Part shown: positions 44,578-52,097 of the stretch, one piece after another
How the letters are laid out: each line of letters begins with the position of its first letter
How positions within the stretch are numbered: position 1 is the first letter of the stretch
NCBI GenBank assembly: GCA_937967455.1
Contig: CALCJK010000011.1
Coordinates: forward strand, 1 to 64,000
Source of the DNA: an uncultured bacterium
GTDB lineage: Bacteria > Bacteroidota > Ignavibacteria > UBA10030 > BY39
Direction: 5' to 3'
Length of the DNA stretch: 64,000 nt
The notes under the pieces: model-generated
The model's input: only the letters and a program-made list of their open reading frames with translations
Told to the model about the DNA's origin: nothing
The model's database searches: none
Position numbers and translations under genes: made by a program

Positions 44578-45331
44578 TAAAGCAAATAATAAAATACTTC
44601 TGGTAATTTTTGCACTCGTGGTTTTTGCTTGTTCATCGCAATCGCAATTAGATGAATCGTATTTATCAGTTGAATCAAATATTAATGGAGCAAAAGTATA
44701 TCTGGATTCGAACTTGATAGGTGAAACACCGCTTCATAATTTAAATGTAATACCAGGTGAATATAATTTAAAAGTTGTTTATCCCGATGAAAAATCATGG
44801 AATAAATCAATATACAATGAAAATATTAAATTAAAATCAGGTGAATATCTGAAAAGATTTATTGAATTAGAAAATATTTTTATCATCAACTCCAATCCAA
44901 GTGACGCAAAAGTGTATATCGGCGATTCTTTAATAGGTACAACACCAGTATTTTATTTTACAAAATTATCTGAATTGCTTGTGAGAGTTGAAAAAGAAAA
45001 TTACGAAACAACAATGATTAGACTAAAAAATACGAATAATTATCACGAAATAATGCTTTTTAAAAAGGAAATTAAAGGAAATTCTAAACCTAATCTTAAG
45101 GTCTCATTTCTACCTGCTGAAGTTTATGTTGCAGGTGGGAGTGCAATAATATTCGGTTCGAGTGCTGCTTTATTAAAAGTGAAAGCTGATGAACACTACA
45201 AAAAATACAGAAATACTGGCGATAAAAATGAGCTAGCACAGGTCAGGAAATTTGATAAATTATCTGGAATTTCTTTATTTTTATGCGAAATTAGCAATAT
45301 TTTACTTGTTTATTTGCTTTTATTAAGATAA
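44567..45331 (+). CDS. PEGA-domain lipoprotein
   Basis: 254 residues. The lipoprotein signal ends in VFAC near residue 20. Two PEGA-type beta domains follow (about 33-95 and 100-160): VESNINGAKVYLDSNLIGETPL and NSNPSDAKVYIGDSLIGTTPV. Two weakly hydrophobic helices are near the C-terminus. PEGA domains are extracytoplasmic surface modules without known catalysis. It overlaps the preceding lipoprotein by 11 bases. Confidence 0.85.
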   Translation: MKINKANNKILLVIFALVVFACSSQSQLDESYLSVESNINGAKVYLDSNLIGETPLHNLNVIPGEYNLKVVYPDEKSWNKSIYNENIKLKSGEYLKRFIELENIFIINSNPSDAKVYIGDSLIGTTPVFYFTKLSELLVRVEKENYETTMIRLKNTNNYHEIMLFKKEIKGNSKPNLKVSFLPAEVYVAGGSAIIFGSSAALLKVKADEHYKKYRNTGDKNELAQVRKFDKLSGISLFLCEISNILLVYLLLLR

Positions 45332-45383
45332 ATTGTTTAAATTTAAAAAAATATGTTAGAACTAAATTTTCAGGAATATACAA

Positions 45384-47774
45384 ATGCAAGATAAAGGGAG
45401 TTTTAAAATAACAGATGATTTAAAAAAGCGTGCAGAAGATTTAGCTCAAAAAACCGAAACCAATGAAATACTTAGAATCGATGAATTAATAAAAAAAGCG
45501 GAAGAATTTGCATCGATGCGAAACAGAGATTTCTTGGATAAATGCGAAGCTAAATTAAAATTGGCTGAACAAATTTTTGAGCAATCAAAAAAATATCTAA
45601 TTGAGCGTGAAGAAGAAATTAATAAAATTTTAAAAGAAGAAAGAATCAAGAAGTTAGAGGCCTACAGGAAACAACTTGAAGAGAAAAAATTAAGGGAAGA
45701 GGAAGAACGTAGAAGGATCGAAGAAGAAAAACGTAAGAAGGAAGAAGAAGAACTGCGCAGGATAGAAGAAGAGAAAAGATTAAAAGAGGAATTGCAGCGT
45801 AGACGAGAAGAAGAAGAAAGATTGCGTAAGGAAGAGGAAGAACGCCAAAAGCGAGAAGAAATCGAATTGAAAGTTCAATCATTATTGATGCAAGCGAAAG
45901 AATATTTTGATAATGGAAATTATGAATCTGCTCTGATTGAAATTGCCAAGGCACTTGTGCATAATCCGGAACATCAAGAAGCTCTTGAGTTGAGACAGAA
46001 AATTAAACAAGCTCAAGGTGCAACTACTCAGATTGTTGAAAAAGTCGAAGAGAATAAGAAAATTGAGAAAATTGAAGTCGAGCCTGTTTCAAAAACTAAA
46101 ACTTCAGTACCAACTTTTCAGGAGAAAAAAAGAAAAAAAATAAATATTATTCCATACGCATTAGTAATTTTTGCATTAATAGCGTTTATAATTTATCATT
46201 ATTCACCTCAATTCTTCTATAAGCCTCCAACACTTGTAGTTTTGCCTTTTAAAAGTGAAACTGGAATTCTTGAAGAAAATGTTCTGGGCAAGGGGATTTC
46301 AGAAGATATTGTAAACCGACTTTATTATATTAAAGATTTAAAAATAATGGGATATGAATCGGCACTTTTTATTTCAAACTATTATTTGGATCCAAGTGTT
46401 TTAATTTTTCAAACAGGCTATAATAAAATCTTAGAAGGGAAAATTAAACAGCTAGATAATCAAATATTGATAAAATTGGTGCTTAGAGATACGACCGGAA
46501 ATGGGATAGAAAAAGAAATTTTACATGATAGGGATAAACTTTTTGAACTACCAGCTCTGATATGTAAAGAAATTGCTAAAGTCCTAAAAATAGAAAATGA
46601 GAAAATTAGTGAATCTGCATTTAGAATTGCTACTTCAGATAATTCAGCTTACTTGATGTATTTGCGTGGACTTGAGATGATACATCGCAAAACAGTAGAA
46701 AGCATTAATAATGCTCAACAACTATTTGATTATGCAGCATCTCTTGATGATAGTTTTGTAGAATCTTTTGCGATGAGTGGATATACTTCACTCTTACAGC
46801 TTGAATATAATTATAATAACCCAGATGAAAATTTTACGAAAGCAAATAATATGCTGGAAAGAGCAGATATAAAAATGCTGAATCCACTTTTTGTAAAACC
46901 TAAAATCATTTTGTTAAATATTTATAAAAAAGATTTTACAAGTGCTAAAAATATTCAGAAACAGCTTGAATCCGTTGGCTTAAACATTCCTGAAGTTTAT
47001 AAATATAATGGTAAATTAAACATATTAACTGGAAATTATAAAGACGCTATTGATGCTCTTGTGATGGCTCAAAAATTAGATCCTTATGATTTTGATCTCT
47101 TGAGATTAATTTCTAAAGCAACTCAATTAAATAATGAACATAAAACAGCTTATCAACTTTATAATCAATATAGTGCATTTTTTGAGGACACTTCTTTTTC
47201 TGTTTCAAATGATTTATCCAATATAATTTTAAATGATCCCGAGTTAATGGTTAAATATTCGGACAGATTAATTCAGATTTTAGAGAAAAGAATAGAACGA
47301 AATCCCAAGGATTTTAAAGATAGATATAAACTTGCTCGTATCTACCAGATGAATGGAAAATATTCTGAGGCTGAACCAATACTAATCAAATCACTTGATC
47401 TTAATGATTTAGAGTATATTAAAATGCCAAAGAATCCTGAAATTTTGATTTACAGAGCTTTGATTTATACACGGCTTGGTAGATTTAACGATGCAGTAAA
47501 GTTGGCTCAAAGTGCAGTTCAGCTTTCAAATGATGATCATCGTATTTATTATAAAGCAGCTCAGATGTATGCAATTCAGGCTGGAGGTAATGATACATTG
47601 TATTATGACAAGAAGACAAAACGACCTGTTTTAAAAGAATTTATAAAATCAATTGAATTACTAAATCAGGGTGTAGAAAAGTATTTTGATCTTGATGAAA
47701 TTCTTGATGTAGATTTTTTCAATTTGCGCCATACTGAAGAATTTAAATATGCAATCAAACTGAAGGGGAAATAA
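45384..47774 (+). CDS. Membrane-anchored protein: charged helix, TPR, TolB-like N domain and TPRs
   Basis: 796 residues. Residues about 75-165 form a continuous Glu/Arg/Lys-rich helix (ER/K pattern), followed by one TPR-like unit (about 170-205). A single transmembrane helix lies at about 254-272. Outside it is a segment starting PPTLVVLPFKSE (about 285-400), the FlgO/TolB-N-like fold that often precedes TPRs in cyclase-type regulators, and then many TPRs to the end. It has no signal peptide, so the helix and first TPR should be cytoplasmic and the long TPR part periplasmic. No enzymatic motif is visible. The N-terminal half resembles the next gene. Confidence 0.7.
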   Translation: MQDKGSFKITDDLKKRAEDLAQKTETNEILRIDELIKKAEEFASMRNRDFLDKCEAKLKLAEQIFEQSKKYLIEREEEINKILKEERIKKLEAYRKQLEEKKLREEEERRRIEEEKRKKEEEELRRIEEEKRLKEELQRRREEEERLRKEEEERQKREEIELKVQSLLMQAKEYFDNGNYESALIEIAKALVHNPEHQEALELRQKIKQAQGATTQIVEKVEENKKIEKIEVEPVSKTKTSVPTFQEKKRKKINIIPYALVIFALIAFIIYHYSPQFFYKPPTLVVLPFKSETGILEENVLGKGISEDIVNRLYYIKDLKIMGYESALFISNYYLDPSVLIFQTGYNKILEGKIKQLDNQILIKLVLRDTTGNGIEKEILHDRDKLFELPALICKEIAKVLKIENEKISESAFRIATSDNSAYLMYLRGLEMIHRKTVESINNAQQLFDYAASLDDSFVESFAMSGYTSLLQLEYNYNNPDENFTKANNMLERADIKMLNPLFVKPKIILLNIYKKDFTSAKNIQKQLESVGLNIPEVYKYNGKLNILTGNYKDAIDALVMAQKLDPYDFDLLRLISKATQLNNEHKTAYQLYNQYSAFFEDTSFSVSNDLSNIILNDPELMVKYSDRLIQILEKRIERNPKDFKDRYKLARIYQMNGKYSEAEPILIKSLDLNDLEYIKMPKNPEILIYRALIYTRLGRFNDAVKLAQSAVQLSNDDHRIYYKAAQMYAIQAGGNDTLYYDKKTKRPVLKEFIKSIELLNQGVEKYFDLDEILDVDFFNLRHTEEFKYAIKLKGK
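45630..45875 (+). repeat. Purine-rich low-complexity tract coding a charged helix
   Basis: Mostly GAA, AGA, AAG and GAG triplets, translating to runs such as EEERRRIEEEKRKKEEEE. It encodes the single-alpha-helix part of the protein at 45384. Confidence 0.85.
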
Positions 47775-47777
47775 ATC

Positions 47778-49061
47778 ATGGAAGATGAAAAAGAATTATC
47801 AAAAGAAGAAAGAAAAGAAATAGCCCGAGAAAAATTATTAACTACAGATAAGTTGTTCAAAGCTGGCGACTATAAAAATGCATTAAAAACTATAGAAGAG
47901 GCATTAAATGTGGATCCTGAAAATTTTTATGCCCTTGCTTATAAAGATAGAATTTTAAATGTACTGGAGCAGGAATCAAGTGTTGAGCAAACTGAATTAG
48001 AAAAAACTAAAACCAAAGATGAAGTTAAACAGAAAACTCAACAGGAAGCTTTGAAGAAATTAAAAGAACAACAATTAAAAGAAGCTGAAGAAAAAAAGAA
48101 AAGGGAAGAAGAGGCTCGCAGGATTGCTGAAGAAGAACTTCGTAGAAGAGCTGCAGAATTAGAGATGCTCAGAAAAGCAGAGGAAGAAGAAAAAAAATTA
48201 AAAGCAATAGAGGAAGAAAAAAGAAGAAAGATGGAAGAGCTTCGTAAAAAACAAGAAGCAGAAGAACAAGCTCGAAGATTAGCGGAAGAACAAGCCCGAA
48301 AACGCCAACTTGAAGAACAGGAAAGAAAACGAAAGGAAGAAGAAGCAAGAAAAAAAGCTGAGGAATTAGAACGTAAGAAACGTGAAGAAGAGGAAAGAAG
48401 GCGAAGAGAAGAAGAAGAAATTCGTCGTAAAGCTGAGGAGGCTAAGAGAAAAGCTGAAGAGGAATTAAAGAAAAAACTCGAAGAAGAAAAGAGAAAAAAA
48501 CAAGAAGAAGAGTATTTAAAATCTATAGAGGTAGAAACTATATCGAAAACACGAGAAAAGAAAATTAAGGAGTTTATCGAACAGGCTAAAACATTTGTTA
48601 ATGAAAATAAATTTAATGAAGCAACTGTAGAGATTGCAAAAGTACTCCTAATTGATCCCAAAAATACCGAAGCTTTACAACTTGAAGAGATTTTACAACA
48701 GAAGCTAATGAAACAAATTGAAGAAGAATTTGAGACAAGGAAAAATTTGCCAAGAAATATGATTTTGGAATCATATAAAAGAACAATAAAGGAAGCTTGG
48801 ATTGACGGTGCTTTAAGTGTTGATGAGGTCACTCAAATTGAAATGAGAAAAAGAGAATTAGATATCTCTGAAATTGAGCACAGAGATTTGGAAAGGGAAA
48901 TTCAGCTAGAGTGTTATGAACAGAATTTAAGAGAATTTTGGAAAGATGGAGCAATAACACCAGAAGAACAGGACTGGTTAGATATTTTAAGAGAGGAGTT
49001 AAAAATAACTCCCGAGGAGCATCTCGAGATTGAAAAGAAAGTTAGAAAAGAAATGACATAA
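47778..49061 (+). CDS. TPR protein with long ER/K helix and duplicated TerB-like C-terminus
   Basis: 427 residues. A TPR-like unit (about 15-60, LFKAGDYKNALKTIEEALNVDP) is followed by a very long charged helix (about 85-255) rich in E, K and R. A second TPR-like unit comes next (about 265-310, FVNENKFNEATVEIAKVLLIDP). Near the C-terminus are two similar helical repeats of about 45 residues, YKRTIKEAWIDGALS and YEQNLREFWKDGAIT, each with a following ITPEE/VDEV-type turn; this recalls TerB-like or EF-hand-less acidic folds. It has no signal or membrane segment and is likely cytoplasmic. It resembles the upstream protein's N-terminal half, so the two may form a scaffold pair. Confidence 0.65.
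   Translation: MEDEKELSKEERKEIAREKLLTTDKLFKAGDYKNALKTIEEALNVDPENFYALAYKDRILNVLEQESSVEQTELEKTKTKDEVKQKTQQEALKKLKEQQLKEAEEKKKREEEARRIAEEELRRRAAELEMLRKAEEEEKKLKAIEEEKRRKMEELRKKQEAEEQARRLAEEQARKRQLEEQERKRKEEEARKKAEELERKKREEEERRRREEEEIRRKAEEAKRKAEEELKKKLEEEKRKKQEEEYLKSIEVETISKTREKKIKEFIEQAKTFVNENKFNEATVEIAKVLLIDPKNTEALQLEEILQQKLMKQIEEEFETRKNLPRNMILESYKRTIKEAWIDGALSVDEVTQIEMRKRELDISEIEHRDLEREIQLECYEQNLREFWKDGAITPEEQDWLDILREELKITPEEHLEIEKKVRKEMT
48040..48530 (+). repeat. Long purine-rich low-complexity tract coding a charged helix
   Basis: About 490 bases dominated by GAA/AGA/AAG. It codes the long single alpha-helix of the protein at 47778. The tract produces a false serine-rich ORF on the opposite strand. 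Confidence 0.85.
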
Positions 49062-49092
49062 AGTTTTTTAAAATAAAAAATCTGGAGGGAAA

Positions 49093-51477
49093 ATGAAAAA
49101 AAATATTTTAGCCTTGCTATTAATTGCTTTTTCAATTTCATATTCGCAGGAGAGTTCACTTTTTAATGTATTTTACCCCACATTTATAAAATCCGTTTTT
49201 TCCGCAGGTGTGGATGACGCTTCAGGTGTTGCAATCAATCCAGCTGCTGTTGGATTCGAACAGGAAAATAATATTTTTTTTAATACTACTTTTCATAAAA
49301 ATAAAATCAACGAGAACTTAATATACTTAAATACAAGAATTTTTAAATTTGGACTGAGCTTAAATTTTAAAAATTCAACTGAATACTCAAGAAAAAATAC
49401 ATTATATTCCATTGGTTATGGTTTTGGCTTTGGGGATGAAAAGTTCGCATTTGGTTTTAATTTGGATAATGTATGGCAGAATAAATCATTTTCTAATATT
49501 AAAACATTTTATAATCTCGGATTCATATTGCGTCCCATTAGATATGTTTCATTAAGTTATTCGCTTCTGAATGCAGGTTGGAAAAATGTTGCAGGCAGAG
49601 ATATTAGGGCTACAAACATTTTTGGAATTGGTGTTAGACCACTTGGAACAAATCGAATTACACTCTTCTTTGATTATGAATATGATACAAACTTGAAGAT
49701 CAAAGAAATTCCATATAAATATGGCGCTCAAATAAAAATTGCAAATGGCTTGTTCGTTTATGGAAGTTTGTATGATACAAGAGGAATTAACGGGAAAAAT
49801 TATTATTTAGGTTTACGCTTTGACTTTTCTCACATTGGCATTGATTATAGAAGCGCTTTTAACGAAGCGAAAGATAATAATATTAATAATTTTTCATTAT
49901 ATTTAAATCGTGCTAAAAAACCAAGTTTGGTCAGGGGAAAAATTAAAATTGCGGAAATTACAATTGAGGGTGACTACAATGATTTTGATGAACCAGCAGG
50001 TTTGTTTTCCAGGACTAAGAAAGGTTTGCAATCTTTAATTGGAGAGATTGATCGTGCAGCGAATGATGATGATGTTGGTGGAGTACTTTTAAATATAAAA
50101 AGCTTTACTACACCTTATGCAATTTTTGGTATGAATTCAGGTCTTGAAGAATTAGCTTCTGCAATTTTAAGGGTAAAAGCTAAAGGCAAACCAGTTGTAG
50201 CGTTCATTGAATCTATGGGAAGTTTGCATGAAATTTATCTCGCTGTATGCACAGACAAAATAGTCTTACCTCAATATGGAATGCTGGCTGGATATGGAAT
50301 ATCATATAATAATATTAAACTTAAATATGCACTTAAAAAACTGGGAATTGATGTCAGAACATATACTGCTGGAAAGTACAAATCGTCTCTGAATGATTTA
50401 TCAGATACTTTATCAATTGCAAAAATTGAAGAATTGAATTCACTTATTGATGATTTGTATGATAAAATGGTTGAGCATATTAAAACCCATAGAAAATTAA
50501 GCGATAGTATAATAGATTCATTGTCTGGAATGATGAATTCTGAACAAGCACTGAATGCAGGTGTTATTGATATGGTTGGTTGGTATGAAGATGCAAAAAA
50601 GGAAATATACAAAATGGTTAAAAATAAGGAAATAGAAAAAGGAGAAGATGTTAAAACATTTAAAATTGCAGAAAGAAAATATTGGAATGAATACTGGAAC
50701 TCCCCTGATAAAATAGCGATAGTTGGAATTTATGGAACAATTGTACAGGGTGAGAGTCAACCACCAAGTTTAGTCCCAATTCCATTTTTATCTTCACCAC
50801 GCTCGACTGGATCAAAGACTGTAATAAGGCAATTGGAGAAAGCCTTGAAAGACCCAAGTGTTAAAGCAATCATTTTAAGAGTTGATAGTCCTGGTGGAGA
50901 TGGAATTGCTTCAGATGATATTTATCGTGCGGTAGTAAAAGCAAGAGAAAAAAAGACTGTTATAGTTTCAATGGGAAGTTTAGCAACATCAGGTGGATAT
51001 TATGTTTCGGCACACGGTGCAAAAGTTTTTGCAAATCATACAACACTCACAGGTAGTATTGGTGTGATTGCTCAAATTCCGTTCTTATACGATCTTTTTC
51101 AAAAGTATGATGTTTATACAAAGAGTTTCAATCGTGGTAGTTTTAGTGAATATTTTAACTTTTATGTTGAACCAAAACCAGAGGCTGAGAAAATGTTAAA
51201 CGATGCGTTAAACAATTTTTATGAAGGATTTATAAAAAGAATTTCAGAAGGTAGAAAATTGTCTGAAGAAGAAGTAAAGTTAGTCGCTCAGGGGAGAATA
51301 TGGACAGGTAAACAGGCAAAAGAAAGGAATTTGATTGATGAGTTTGGTTCACTTTATGATGCAATTCAATATGTAAAACAGATATGTAATCTTGGAGATG
51401 ATACAAAAATTGAGTATTATAGCGTACCTTCATTTATGTTTGGTGTTGGTTCGATAATTTCAAATTTAATCAAATGA
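49093..51477 (+). CDS. sppA: Signal peptide peptidase SppA (67K type) with N-terminal outer-membrane-like barrel
   Basis: 794 residues. The signal peptide covers about 1-18. Residues about 20-275 look like a beta-barrel of the PorV/FadL style, starting SAGVDDASGVAINPAAVGFEQ. From about 280 there are two tandem SppA domains. The catalytic dyad is intact: Lys430 in TAGKYKSS and Ser633 in ATSGGYY. SppA normally digests leftover signal peptides in the inner membrane. Fusion to a barrel would place the protease at the outer membrane or periplasm; this is inference. Its stop codon is inside the palindrome shared with gmhA. Confidence 0.88.
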   Translation: MKKNILALLLIAFSISYSQESSLFNVFYPTFIKSVFSAGVDDASGVAINPAAVGFEQENNIFFNTTFHKNKINENLIYLNTRIFKFGLSLNFKNSTEYSRKNTLYSIGYGFGFGDEKFAFGFNLDNVWQNKSFSNIKTFYNLGFILRPIRYVSLSYSLLNAGWKNVAGRDIRATNIFGIGVRPLGTNRITLFFDYEYDTNLKIKEIPYKYGAQIKIANGLFVYGSLYDTRGINGKNYYLGLRFDFSHIGIDYRSAFNEAKDNNINNFSLYLNRAKKPSLVRGKIKIAEITIEGDYNDFDEPAGLFSRTKKGLQSLIGEIDRAANDDDVGGVLLNIKSFTTPYAIFGMNSGLEELASAILRVKAKGKPVVAFIESMGSLHEIYLAVCTDKIVLPQYGMLAGYGISYNNIKLKYALKKLGIDVRTYTAGKYKSSLNDLSDTLSIAKIEELNSLIDDLYDKMVEHIKTHRKLSDSIIDSLSGMMNSEQALNAGVIDMVGWYEDAKKEIYKMVKNKEIEKGEDVKTFKIAERKYWNEYWNSPDKIAIVGIYGTIVQGESQPPSLVPIPFLSSPRSTGSKTVIRQLEKALKDPSVKAIILRVDSPGGDGIASDDIYRAVVKAREKKTVIVSMGSLATSGGYYVSAHGAKVFANHTTLTGSIGVIAQIPFLYDLFQKYDVYTKSFNRGSFSEYFNFYVEPKPEAEKMLNDALNNFYEGFIKRISEGRKLSEEEVKLVAQGRIWTGKQAKERNLIDEFGSLYDAIQYVKQICNLGDDTKIEYYSVPSFMFGVGSIISNLIK

Positions 51478-51501
51478 GATGTTCAGCTGAACATCTCATT
51501 T
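51472..51501. terminator. Perfect 30-bp palindrome, shared terminator of sppA and gmhA
   Basis: AAATGAGATGTTCAG (51472-51486) is the exact reverse complement of 51487-51501. It holds the sppA stop (51475-51477) and the gmhA stop (minus strand, 51483-51485). It ends in A- and T-rich flanks on both sides, so it can act in both directions. Confidence 0.8.
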
Positions 51502-52085
51502 TCTATTATTCCACAAATTATATGAGCAACAGTTATATGTCCTTCCTGAATTCTTTGTGTATCTTCTGCTGGGATGATTATTGGTATATCAACAAGGTTT
51601 TTAGATGCACCACCATCTTTTCCTAGGAAACCAATTATCTTCATTTGTTTTTTTCTGGCTTGTTGAATTGCTCTATTCACATTTTCTGAATTTCCACTTG
51701 TAGATATTGCTATCAGTATATCGCCTTCATTTCCGAGGGCTTCAATTTGACGAGAAAAAATATTTTCAAAACCTATATCGTTACCACCTGCTGTAAGTAT
51801 TGAGGTGTCTGTTGTAAGTGCAATGGCTGCTACAGGTGGACGATTTGGTTTTGTCATACGTATAACTAATTCAGCGGCAATGTGTTGAGAATCTGCAGCA
51901 CTTCCACCATTTCCGCATATAAGTATTTTTTTTTGATTGTTTAAAGCATTAAAAATTGCATCTACAGCTTTTATAATGCTCGCACTGCAAGCTTCGAATA
52001 TTTTCTTTTTTGTTGTAGCGCTATCTTCAAGTTGGTCTTGAATATATTTTTGTCTATATAATAAAGTTAATGGTGAATGTGCCAT
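51483..52085 (-). CDS. gmhA: D-sedoheptulose-7-phosphate isomerase
   Basis: 200 residues, one SIS domain. ICGNGGSAADSQHIAAEL near residue 55 and AISTSGNSENVNRA near residue 123 are the family motifs. GmhA makes the first heptose intermediate for LPS core; a GT9 heptosyltransferase-like gene is at 14006. DiaA, a replication initiator regulator, has the same fold; the lipid A pathway here favours GmhA. Third gene of the clpS-alaS-gmhA operon, 12 bases after alaS. Confidence 0.9.
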   Translation of the reverse strand: MAHSPLTLLYRQKYIQDQLEDSATTKKKIFEACSASIIKAVDAIFNALNNQKKILICGNGGSAADSQHIAAELVIRMTKPNRPPVAAIALTTDTSILTAGGNDIGFENIFSRQIEALGNEGDILIAISTSGNSENVNRAIQQARKKQMKIIGFLGKDGGASKNLVDIPIIIPAEDTQRIQEGHITVAHIICGIIENEMFS

Positions 52086-52097
52086 ATTTTATCCTTT

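Noticed and set aside
45646-45954. 102-residue minus-strand ORF
   Set aside because: Antisense of the charged-helix tract in the gene at 45384; low-complexity Leu/Ser product.
48038-48832. 264-residue serine-rich ORF on the minus strand
   Set aside because: It is the antisense reading of the GAA/AGA-rich tract in the scaffold gene at 47778; the low-complexity Ser/Phe composition is an artefact.
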